NCBI GenBank assembly: GCA_937991645.1 | Contig: CALKPL010000050.1 | Coordinates: 1 to 64,000, forward strand | Length of the DNA stretch: 64,000 nucleotides | Direction of reading: 5' to 3' | Origin: UMGS1783 sp900555065 | GTDB taxonomy: Bacteria; Bacillota; Clostridia; Oscillospirales; UMGS1783 | Shown here: one piece after another, positions 15,841 through 22,709 of the stretch | Position numbering within the stretch: the stretch's first letter is position 1 | Layout of the letters: every line of letters begins with the position of its first letter | The notes under the pieces: model-generated | Databases searched by the model: none | Told to the model about the DNA's origin: nothing | The model's input: only the letters and a program-made list of their open reading frames with translations | Program-made: the position numbers and the translations under genes

Positions 15841-16610
15841 CCTACGCCCGGCAGTGCCGTCCCGTCCCAGCCGCGGGCGGGTTCGATGCCCATAATTTTG
15901 GCGATTGTCGGAGCGATGTCGATAATATTGGCCGTGCGCGCCGTGCAGCCGTCAAAGGCCGATCCGTACAGATAGAGCGGGATATTCATATCCTCCGGGA
16001 TGTCTTCGCCATGGATACGGTCGTGCCCGCCATGGTCGGCCGTCACAAGAATCTGGTACTCGCCGCCGAACTTCTCGCAGACCTTTTGGATGCAATCCCA
16101 TGCCTCACTGACGGAAGCCAGATATTCCGGACCCATATATCCGTGCGCATGCCCGGTCTCATCCGGCTCGCCCAGGTACAGGAACACAAAGTCCTGCCCG
16201 TCCCGCTTCGTGCGGGCGATTGCTTCTTCCGTCAGCAGCCTGTCGACATGGGGATAGGTGTACATTTCATAAAACAGGCCGAATGAAAGGTTGCCCGGCC
16301 GGCACAGGTCGCGCAGAAGCTGCCAGCTGTAGTAGAATGCGCTGGTTTTTCCCGCCGCCTTGAGCCGTTCGACAAGCCCCTCTACGGTATGCACCTGCGG
16401 TACATATGTATTGGTCAATATACCGTGCCGCTGCGGCGTGACCGAATGAAAAAGCGACATATGGCAGGGCAGCGTCACGCTCGGCATGACCGTGCGCTCC
16501 GCAAGCAGTTTCGCCTTGGTTTTGAACTGTACGACATAGTCGTTGCCGCACGCGTCCGGCGCATCGATGCGCATACCGTCCACCAGAATCAAAAACACTT
16601 TTTCCGACAT
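15837..16610 (-). CDS. Alkaline-phosphatase-superfamily phosphodiesterase/pyrophosphatase
   Basis: A 257-residue protein of the type I phosphodiesterase/nucleotide pyrophosphatase group (pfam01663). Metal-site features are VDGMR (first Asp), the nucleophile region MPSVTLPCHMSLF with Thr, GEPDETGHAHG, and VTADHGGHDRIHGED near the C-terminus. It has no signal peptide, so it should act in the cytoplasm on a compound imported by the coupled MFS protein. The sigma-A promoter and operator upstream are shared with the divergent DeoR regulator. Phosphonoacetate hydrolase-like activity is another possibility. Confidence 0.82.
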   Translation of the reverse strand: MSEKVFLILVDGMRIDAPDACGNDYVVQFKTKAKLLAERTVMPSVTLPCHMSLFHSVTPQRHGILTNTYVPQVHTVEGLVERLKAAGKTSAFYYSWQLLRDLCRPGNLSFGLFYEMYTYPHVDRLLTEEAIARTKRDGQDFVFLYLGEPDETGHAHGYMGPEYLASVSEAWDCIQKVCEKFGGEYQILVTADHGGHDRIHGEDIPEDMNIPLYLYGSAFDGCTARTANIIDIAPTIAKIMGIEPARGWDGTALPGVG

Positions 16611-16666
16611 GGATGAATCCCCATTTCTCCCGCGCTTGCAGCGCGGTTGTATTTTTTACACAGGTA

Positions 16667-16694
16667 AGTATATCGCATCCTTGTAAAAAATCAA
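16667..16694 (-). promoter_or_regulatory. Promoter of the phosphodiesterase-MFS operon
   Basis: On the minus strand TTGATT (16694-16689), a 16-bp spacer and TATACT (16672-16667) make a good sigma-A promoter about 57 bp before the start at 16610. Its -35 end touches the inverted repeat at 16694-16728. Confidence 0.6.
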
Positions 16695-16728
16695 TATTTG
16701 GACAAAAGAATGGTATTTGTCCAAATAT
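16694..16728. promoter_or_regulatory. Perfect 13-bp inverted repeat, probable DeoR-family operator
   Basis: ATATTTGGACAAA (16694-16706) is the exact reverse complement of TTTGTCCAAATAT (16716-16728), with a 9-nt spacer. It lies between the divergent promoters: it abuts the minus-strand -35 box and ends five bases before the TATAAT (16734-16739) that serves the regulator. A DeoR-type protein encoded at 16771 is the natural ligand, repressing both directions until an effector, usually a phosphorylated sugar, binds. Confidence 0.7.
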
Positions 16729-16770
16729 CATGCTATAATAAGCATAAATAATTCATTTTTGGTGAACAGT

Positions 16771-17541
16771 ATGAACGAACGGCAAAAGAAAATACTCGAA
16801 TTTCTGACTGCGCGGCAGACTGCGCGGAATGATGAAATCGTGCGGGCCGTGCGCTATTCGCGCTCCACCGTCCGGCGCGACCTGATCGAGCTGGAGCGCA
16901 TGCACGCCGTTACGCGCAGCAGGGGCAAAGCCTCCATTATTGTTACAACGTCCAAAGAGAAGCATTACCGGCTGCGCGAGGCGGACAATACCGAAGCCAA
17001 GGAAACGATCGCCCGTCTGTGCCTGCCGCTGATCCCGGCCAACGGTTCCGTGTTCATGGATTCCGGTACGACGACCGCAAGCCTGTGCCGCGAAATCCCC
17101 TATGCCAGCAGCTTTACCGTCATCACCAGCGGACTGGAAACGGCCCGGCTGCTTCTGGACAGAAAACTGGAGGATCTGCTGGTGACGGGCGGGTATACCC
17201 GGATGGGCAGTCCATCGCTTGTCGGCGAACAGACGGTCGAGTTCATCCGCCAGTTCAACGCCGACCTGTGCATCCTCTCGGCGTACGGCCTGGATGAAGA
17301 CGGAGTCTATGAGGCGAGCGTACAGCAGTCCTATGTCAAAAAAGCTATGATCGACCGCGCCCGGGTCCGGATTCTGCTGTGCGACAGTTCCAAGTTCGGC
17401 AAGCGCTATAAGTTCCGGCTTGCGGACCTGGACGTTTTTGACTGTATCGTCACGGAGAAAGAGCCGCCGGCAGCTCTGGCGCGCGCCTGCGGCAAAGCGC
17501 AGTTTCTCTATCCGGGCTCTCCGGCGCCCATGCCGTTTTAA
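16771..17541 (+). CDS. DeoR/GlpR-family transcriptional repressor
   Basis: A 256-residue DeoR-family regulator: N-terminal winged HTH (NDEIVRAVRYSRSTVRRDLI, residues about 19-38) and C-terminal sugar-phosphate-sensing DeoRC domain (VFMDSGTTTASLCREI, LVTGGYTRMGSPSLVG, LCDSSKFGK). ATG 16771 is preceded by a modest GGTGA; TATAAT at 16734-16739 gives its promoter. It is divergent from the phosphodiesterase-MFS operon and very probably controls it through the inverted repeat at 16694-16728. The effector is likely a phosphorylated compound linked to that operon. Confidence 0.9.
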   Translation: MNERQKKILEFLTARQTARNDEIVRAVRYSRSTVRRDLIELERMHAVTRSRGKASIIVTTSKEKHYRLREADNTEAKETIARLCLPLIPANGSVFMDSGTTTASLCREIPYASSFTVITSGLETARLLLDRKLEDLLVTGGYTRMGSPSLVGEQTVEFIRQFNADLCILSAYGLDEDGVYEASVQQSYVKKAMIDRARVRILLCDSSKFGKRYKFRLADLDVFDCIVTEKEPPAALARACGKAQFLYPGSPAPMPF

Positions 17542-17590
17542 GCGGCGGCGCCTGTTTGCAGTTCATCTTTGGAAAATTCATAAATTACGG

Positions 17591-17620
17591 TTGAATTGCC
17601 GCGGCGCCCGCGCATATACT
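17591..17620 (+). promoter_or_regulatory. Sigma-A promoter of the MacB-like gene
   Basis: TTGAAT (17591-17596), an 18-bp spacer and TATACT (17615-17620). Transcription would begin near 17627, which rules out the in-frame TTG at 17596 as the translation start of the ABC protein. Confidence 0.6.
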
Positions 17621-17679
17621 TTGCATGGCCCCGCCGCGAACGGCTCTTTGCCTGCGGCGTTTCACGAAACTTTTTTGAG

Positions 17680-19995
17680 GTGATCCATATTTTAGAGCTG
17701 AAAAACGTCACAAAGAGCTATCGCGCCGGCGAATTTACGCAGGATGCGCTCAAACAGGTCAGCATCGCATTCCGGCCGAGCGAATTTACGGCTGTGCTGG
17801 GCGAAAGCGGTTCGGGCAAAACGACCATGCTCAATATCATAGGCGGCCTGGACCGCTACGACAGCGGCGACCTGATTATAAACGGCAAGTCGACAAAGGA
17901 CTTCAAAAACGTGGACTGGGACGCATACCGCAACAACAGCGTCGGCTTTATATTTCAAAGCTATAACCTGATTCCGCATATCAACGTGCTGAGTAATGTG
18001 GAGATGAGTTTGACGCTCAGCGGCGTGTCCAGGAAAGAGCGCCGCCGCCGCGCCCTGGAAGCGCTGGAACGGGTCGGGCTCAAAGAACACGCGCTGAAAC
18101 GTCCCAACCAGCTTTCGGGCGGGCAGATGCAGCGGGTGGCTATCGCGCGCGCCCTGGTAGGCGACCCGGACGTGATCCTGGCCGACGAGCCGACCGGCGC
18201 GCTCGACTCGGCGACGAGCGTGCAGATTATGGACCTGATCCGTGAAATCGCAAAGGATAAGCTCGTCATCATGGTCACGCACAACCCAAAGCTCGCCGAA
18301 CAGTACGCCACCCGGATTATCGAGCTGAAAGACGGGCAGATCGTGGGCGATACCAACCCCGTCGGCGCGGGCGAACGCGCCGGCGCCGGCTACCGCGCAA
18401 AAAAGACCGCCATGCATTTCTTCACTGCGCTGCGCCTGTCATTTCACAATATCATGACGAAAAAAGGCCGTACCCTGCTCACCGCGTTCGCCTCCAGTAT
18501 CGGCATTATCGGTATCGCGCTGATCCTGTCCCTGTCCAACGGCTTCGATATCCAGATCGACCGTTATGAAACGGATACGCTCGCCGGCTTCCCGATTATG
18601 ATCAGCCGCAGCGCCATGACAGTGGACGCGGATACCATGGCGCAGATGCGCGCAGATATGATCGGCACGTCCGACGACGCGTATCCGGACGCAAAAGAGG
18701 TGTATCCGTACGACCCGCAGGAAAACGCGGTAGCCCATAAAAATGAGATTACGAACGAATATGCGCAGTATATCCGTGATATGGACCCGGCGCTCGCGTC
18801 CGATATATCCTATACCTATGCCGTCGGCTTAAACCTGCTGGCCGAAACCGGGGACGGCGTGCTGCCCGTCGGCACGGACCGGCTCAGTATGACCTGCCTG
18901 CCGGAGACGAACGGGGATTCGGAGGGCATCGTCGCGCTCAATTACGACGTGCTTGCCGGTTCCATGCCGCAGGACAAAACTGACGTGCTGCTCGTCGTGG
19001 ACAATAAAAACCGCGTAAGCGAGCAGGCGCTGGAAGCGCTGGGCCTGGACAGCGATGGCCCGCTTTCGTTTGACGACGTGCTTGGAACGCAGCTGAAGCT
19101 CGTGACGAACGACAGTTATTACGTGGAGCGCGAGGGCTTTTTCCTGCCCAACCCCGATCTGGAATCGCTCTATGAAAGCGGAGACGGGCTGACGCTGCGC
19201 ATCTGCGGGATCGTCCGCATCAAGGACGGAAGCTACCTGTCCATCCTCAGCGAGGGCTTGGCCTATACGCCCGCTCTGCTCGAGTACGTGATGGAGCAGG
19301 CGGAGGATTCCGCCATTGTCCGTGCGCAGCGGGAAGCCGACTACAACGTGATGACCGGGGAACGCTTTTCCGCGCAGGCGGAGGATGGTGTGACCAGGCA
19401 GACCCTGCTCTCCTATCTCGGCGCGGAAACCGCCCCGGTAATGATCAATATCTTCCCGGTCGACTTCGATGCCAAAAACCAGATCCTGGACTATCTTGAC
19501 GCGTACAACCGCGGCCGAGCGGACGAGGATATGGTCCTCTACAACGACCTTGCCGCCATGATCTCCGACCTTTCGGGCGACATCATGAACGCCATTACCA
19601 TTGTACTCATCGCCTTTTCCGCCATTTCTCTTGTCGTCTCGGTGCTGATGATCGGAATCATCACCTATATCTCCGTTCTGGAACGCACGAAGGAGATCGG
19701 CGTGCTGCGCGCGCTGGGCGCGCGGAAAAAGGATATATCCCATGTGTTCAACGCCGAAACCTTTATTGTAGGCGTTTGTTCGGGCCTGCTTGGCATCGGC
19801 ATTGCGCGGCTGCTGCTCTTCCCGGTAAACTCGATCCTGTTGCAGCTGACCAATATTGAGAACGTGGCTCGGATGAACCCGCTGCACGCCTTGGCGCTGC
19901 TGGTCGTGAGCGTTCTGCTCACTGTGCTCGGCGGCTTTATCCCCGCGCGTATCGCGGCGCGCAAAGATCCGGTCGAGGCTCTGCGCACGGAATAA
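17680..19995 (+). CDS. MacB-like ABC transporter, fused ATPase and FtsX-type permease
   Basis: About 770 residues. The N-terminal ATPase has Walker A GESGSGKTT, signature LSGGQMQRVAIARAL and Walker B VILADEPTGALD. Then one helix (LLTAFASSIGIIGIALILSL), an extracytoplasmic domain of about 270 residues and three C-terminal helices of FtsX/MacB type ending IPARIAARKDPVEALRTE. These proteins use ATP for mechanotransmission and export of peptides or antibiotics rather than classic pumping. The start is uncertain: GAGGTGATC (17677-17685), a nine-base match to the 16S 3' end, places initiation at ATT 17689 (I/M-LELKNVTKSY, the usual N-terminus), while GTG 17680 overlaps that site. I give the GTG as the conservative start. 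Confidence 0.85.
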   Translation: MIHILELKNVTKSYRAGEFTQDALKQVSIAFRPSEFTAVLGESGSGKTTMLNIIGGLDRYDSGDLIINGKSTKDFKNVDWDAYRNNSVGFIFQSYNLIPHINVLSNVEMSLTLSGVSRKERRRRALEALERVGLKEHALKRPNQLSGGQMQRVAIARALVGDPDVILADEPTGALDSATSVQIMDLIREIAKDKLVIMVTHNPKLAEQYATRIIELKDGQIVGDTNPVGAGERAGAGYRAKKTAMHFFTALRLSFHNIMTKKGRTLLTAFASSIGIIGIALILSLSNGFDIQIDRYETDTLAGFPIMISRSAMTVDADTMAQMRADMIGTSDDAYPDAKEVYPYDPQENAVAHKNEITNEYAQYIRDMDPALASDISYTYAVGLNLLAETGDGVLPVGTDRLSMTCLPETNGDSEGIVALNYDVLAGSMPQDKTDVLLVVDNKNRVSEQALEALGLDSDGPLSFDDVLGTQLKLVTNDSYYVEREGFFLPNPDLESLYESGDGLTLRICGIVRIKDGSYLSILSEGLAYTPALLEYVMEQAEDSAIVRAQREADYNVMTGERFSAQAEDGVTRQTLLSYLGAETAPVMINIFPVDFDAKNQILDYLDAYNRGRADEDMVLYNDLAAMISDLSGDIMNAITIVLIAFSAISLVVSVLMIGIITYISVLERTKEIGVLRALGARKKDISHVFNAETFIVGVCSGLLGIGIARLLLFPVNSILLQLTNIENVARMNPLHALALLVVSVLLTVLGGFIPARIAARKDPVEALRTE

Positions 19996-20016
19996 CCGCC
20001 CGCTTATTGCGCACCA

Positions 20017-20046
20017 GGCGCGGTCCGTCAGGACCGCGCCGTTTTT
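20017..20046 (+). terminator. Terminator of the MacB-like gene
   Basis: GGCGCGGTCC (20017-20026) pairs with GGACCGCGCC (20031-20040) around a GTCA loop, followed by GTTTTT. Confidence 0.85.
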
Positions 20047-20077
20047 GCGCGCTTTTAAAGAATTTGGCAATCCGTCT

Positions 20078-20107
20078 GCATACAGAGCCGCCGTTTCGTC
20101 AATACTC
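20078..20107 (+). promoter_or_regulatory. Sigma-F-like promoter of spoIIR
   Basis: GCATA (20078-20082), a 15-bp spacer and GTCAATACTC (20098-20107) match the sigma-F pattern GywTA / GgnrAnAnTw at most positions. spoIIR is a classic forespore sigma-F gene, so location and sequence agree. Confidence 0.5.
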
Positions 20108-20136
20108 AGGCTATCAAAGGAAAGGGTTGGTTGTAC

Positions 20137-20757
20137 ATGTTCAAACGGATTCTCTCCGCGCTGTTTATCGGGCTCATTCTCACAATGACGCTCACCACAT
20201 ATTCCTCCGCGCGCCAGGCCCAGCAGGTGCGTGAAGACGTACTTCGCCTGCACGTGCTCGCGAACTCCGATTCCGAAGCCGACCAGGCGCTCAAGCTCAA
20301 GGTGCGCGACGGCGTGCTGGACAAAGCGCGCGCCCTGTTCTCCGAAGCGGGCGACCGCGACGCCGCGTACGCGATCGCGGCGCGCAATACGGCGGCGCTC
20401 CAGCAGGCCGCGCTGCAGATCATTGCGGAAGAGGGGTACGATTATCCCGTCGTCGTGACGGTTGGGGAACAGTTCTTTCCTACAAAAGCCTATGAAGGCG
20501 GCATACGCCTGCCCGCCGGGTATTACGACGCGGTCCGCATCGAAATCGGCGCGGCAGAGGGAAAAAACTGGTGGTGCGTGCTCTATCCGCCCCTGTGTTT
20601 CTCCGGCTCGGTCGCCGGCAACGACGAGATCATGGAGGACGTGCTCGACGCCAATGAAATGGAATTCGTCAGTTCGGACGCGCGCCCGCAGGTCGAGGTC
20701 AAGTTCAAGCTGGCCGAGTGGTGGGGGCTGCTGATGGAAAAGCTCGGCGCAAAATAA
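20137..20757 (+). CDS. spoIIR: Stage II sporulation protein R
   Basis: A 206-residue secreted signalling protein made in the forespore; it crosses the septum and triggers SpoIIGA to process pro-sigma-E in the mother cell. Marks are the N-terminal signal segment (FKRILSALFIGLILTMTL), VLRLHVLANSDSEADQALK (the typical LHVxANSDSxxDQ block) and GKNWWCVLYPPLCF near residue 145. ATG 20137 is used; TTG 20131 is an alternative, since AAAGGAAAGGG lies at 20116-20126. The gene is monocistronic between two terminators. The partners spoIIGA and sigE are not in this window. Confidence 0.93.
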   Translation: MFKRILSALFIGLILTMTLTTYSSARQAQQVREDVLRLHVLANSDSEADQALKLKVRDGVLDKARALFSEAGDRDAAYAIAARNTAALQQAALQIIAEEGYDYPVVVTVGEQFFPTKAYEGGIRLPAGYYDAVRIEIGAAEGKNWWCVLYPPLCFSGSVAGNDEIMEDVLDANEMEFVSSDARPQVEVKFKLAEWWGLLMEKLGAK

Positions 20758-20770
20758 TCGCGTTCTGTAA

Positions 20771-20800
20771 GGGCGACGGCTTTGGCCGCCGCCTGTTTTT
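20771..20800 (+). terminator. Terminator of spoIIR
   Basis: GGCGACGGC (20772-20780) and GCCGCCGCC (20785-20793) pair with one mismatch, followed by TGTTTTT. Confidence 0.7.
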
Positions 20801-20844
20801 ATGCAAAAAAATGTAAATTTGGTTGACATATTTTTCTCGGGAGC

Positions 20845-20873
20845 TTGAAAAACATATAAAAAAGAGGTAGAAT
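20845..20873 (+). promoter_or_regulatory. Sigma-A promoter of the dockerin-hydrolase/cohesin operon
   Basis: TTGAAA (20845-20850), a 17-bp spacer and TAGAAT (20868-20873). A perfect TTGACA lies further upstream at 20823-20828 but has no good -10 box at the right distance. Confidence 0.55.
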
Positions 20874-20936
20874 AAAACATAATCCAATCGAAAATCCACT
20901 TTTGCCATTAGTCTTTCCAGCAAAGGAGCGTCCAGA

Positions 20937-22697
20937 TTGAGAGAACGATTGAAAAGAGCGGCGGCGTTTCTCCTGTGCGCGGTGATTCTGTCGGGCGCGC
21001 TGCCCCTGTCCGACGCGCTGTCTCTGTCCGGCGCGGTCGAAGCGGCCGGCAACCGCGTGGGGATTGTGCGCGGCGACGCGCTGCGCGTGCGTTCGGCGCC
21101 GGACACGAGCGACAGCTCGAATATCGTCGGCTATTTGAATACGGGCGACACGGTTACCATCCTGGATGAAACCACGGTGTCCGGATCCCTCTGGTACAAG
21201 GTCAACTGCAAAGTCGAAAGCGGCGCGACGGTCACGGGTTACGTGCACTCCGACTATATCAACGTCGTGACCGAGAGCGACGATTTCGAGCAGTACCTGA
21301 CCGACCAGCGTTTCCCGGAGAGCTATAAGAACTATCTGCGCGCTCTGCACGCAAAGTACCCCAACTGGGTCTTTGAGGCGGTGCACACCGGGCTTGACTG
21401 GAACACGGCGGTTGAAGAAGAGTCGGTCATCCCCAAAAGCCTTGTGCCCAGGGACAGCAACTCCGCTTATATCAACCTGAGCGACGTCGATTCCAACGGC
21501 AACCAGATCGGGCGCGACGGGTACTCCTGGGTGGCGGCCTCCCGCGCCGCGGTCGCCTATTATATGGATCCGCGCAATTTTCTGACCGAGTCTTACATAT
21601 TCCAGTTTGAGAGCCTCGCCTATTCCAAGAATTCGCATACCGAGGCCGGTGTGGAATCCATACTGAAGGGCACGTTTATGGATAAATCCCATCCCTTCAG
21701 CGTCGGCGGTACGTCCTATACCTATGCGCAGGCGTTTATGGCCGCGGCGAAGGAACTGGGCGTGAGCCCCTACCACCTCGCGTCGCGCGTGCGGCAGGAA
21801 CAGGGGACAACGGGCACCCGTCTGTCCGGCGGCACCGTGCCGGGATACGCGGGGTATTACAACCACTTTAATATCGGCGCATACACTGCGAACGGCAACA
21901 GCGCCGAGACCAACGGCGCGATTTACGCCAAAAACGTCAGCTCCAGCTATTACGGTCCGTGGACCGATCCGATCCGTTCCATCAAGGGCGGCGCGAAGAT
22001 TTTGACGTCGGGCTATGTGTCCTGCGGACAGGATACCCTGTACTTCCAGAAGTTCAACGTGGTGACGGCCCCGTTCTACTCCCATCAGTATATGACGAAC
22101 ATCATGGCCCCCTCCTCGGAGAGCCTGACCATGAAAAAGGCGTACAGCGACAACCTCAATATCGCGCTCGTATTCCGGATTCCGGTGTACAAAAACATGC
22201 CCGAATCGGCCGTTCCGAAACCGGAAAACCAGCAGCCGGAACAGCCGGTGGACCCGCCTGGCGACACCACGCCGGTGCTCTCGAGCACAACGTATACGAT
22301 CGGCTCCGGTACGATCACGAAAATAGCTGAAAAGACCACCGCTTCGACATTGCTGAAGGGCCTGACGGTAAAGGACGGGTACCTGCGTGTCGTGGACAGG
22401 TCCGGCGTGGAGAAATCCTCCAAAAACGTCGCGACTGGCGATGTGCTCCAGGTTCTGTATAAGGAGACGCGACAGGTATACAAAAACTATAACATTGTAA
22501 TCTACGGCGACGTGTCCGGCGACGGCGTCTGCGATATACTGGATCTGCTGCGCGTGCAGAAGCACCTTCTGAAAGTCCAAGTCCAGTCCGGCGCCTACTA
22601 TACGGCCTGCGACGTGAGCAGGGACGGGACCGTGAACATACTGGATCTGCTGCGCGTGCAGAAGCATTTGCTCGGTATTATGAAAATCGTACAGTAA
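20937..22697 (+). CDS. Secreted SH3-glucosaminidase with a C-terminal dockerin domain
   Basis: A 586-residue secreted protein. Order: signal peptide (about 1-37), bacterial SH3 domain (about 40-105, DALRVRSAPDTS), N-acetylglucosaminidase-type catalytic domain (about 130-415) with the catalytic Glu in SRVRQEQG (E288) and the YNHFNIGAY loop, a Pro/Gln linker, a small beta domain (about 445-520) and a type I dockerin (about 521-583). The dockerin has two Ca-binding F-hand repeats, GDVSGDGVCDILDLLRVQKH and CDVSRDGTVNILDLLRVQKH. It should cut glycan strands of peptidoglycan. The start is TTG 20937, with AAAGGAG eight bases upstream. The gene 12 bp downstream encodes a cohesin protein, which is the expected docking partner. 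Confidence 0.88.
   Translation: MRERLKRAAAFLLCAVILSGALPLSDALSLSGAVEAAGNRVGIVRGDALRVRSAPDTSDSSNIVGYLNTGDTVTILDETTVSGSLWYKVNCKVESGATVTGYVHSDYINVVTESDDFEQYLTDQRFPESYKNYLRALHAKYPNWVFEAVHTGLDWNTAVEEESVIPKSLVPRDSNSAYINLSDVDSNGNQIGRDGYSWVAASRAAVAYYMDPRNFLTESYIFQFESLAYSKNSHTEAGVESILKGTFMDKSHPFSVGGTSYTYAQAFMAAAKELGVSPYHLASRVRQEQGTTGTRLSGGTVPGYAGYYNHFNIGAYTANGNSAETNGAIYAKNVSSSYYGPWTDPIRSIKGGAKILTSGYVSCGQDTLYFQKFNVVTAPFYSHQYMTNIMAPSSESLTMKKAYSDNLNIALVFRIPVYKNMPESAVPKPENQQPEQPVDPPGDTTPVLSSTTYTIGSGTITKIAEKTTASTLLKGLTVKDGYLRVVDRSGVEKSSKNVATGDVLQVLYKETRQVYKNYNIVIYGDVSGDGVCDILDLLRVQKHLLKVQVQSGAYYTACDVSRDGTVNILDLLRVQKHLLGIMKIVQ
22506..22675 (+). repeat. Duplicated DNA inside the dockerin region
   Basis: A 29-bp tract beginning ATACTGGATCTGCTGCGC and ending CAGAAGCA is identical in the two F-hand repeats, starting near 22536 and near 22638, whereas the linking sequence differs. 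The identity extends to synonymous positions, so a recent duplication or gene conversion has homogenised the two halves. Confidence 0.75.
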
Positions 22698-22709
22698 AGG
22701 GAGAAAACC

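Noticed and set aside
18829..20880. Long minus-strand open frame opposite the MacB-like gene and spoIIR
   Set aside because: Antisense shadow of two well-supported genes and it crosses two of their terminators.
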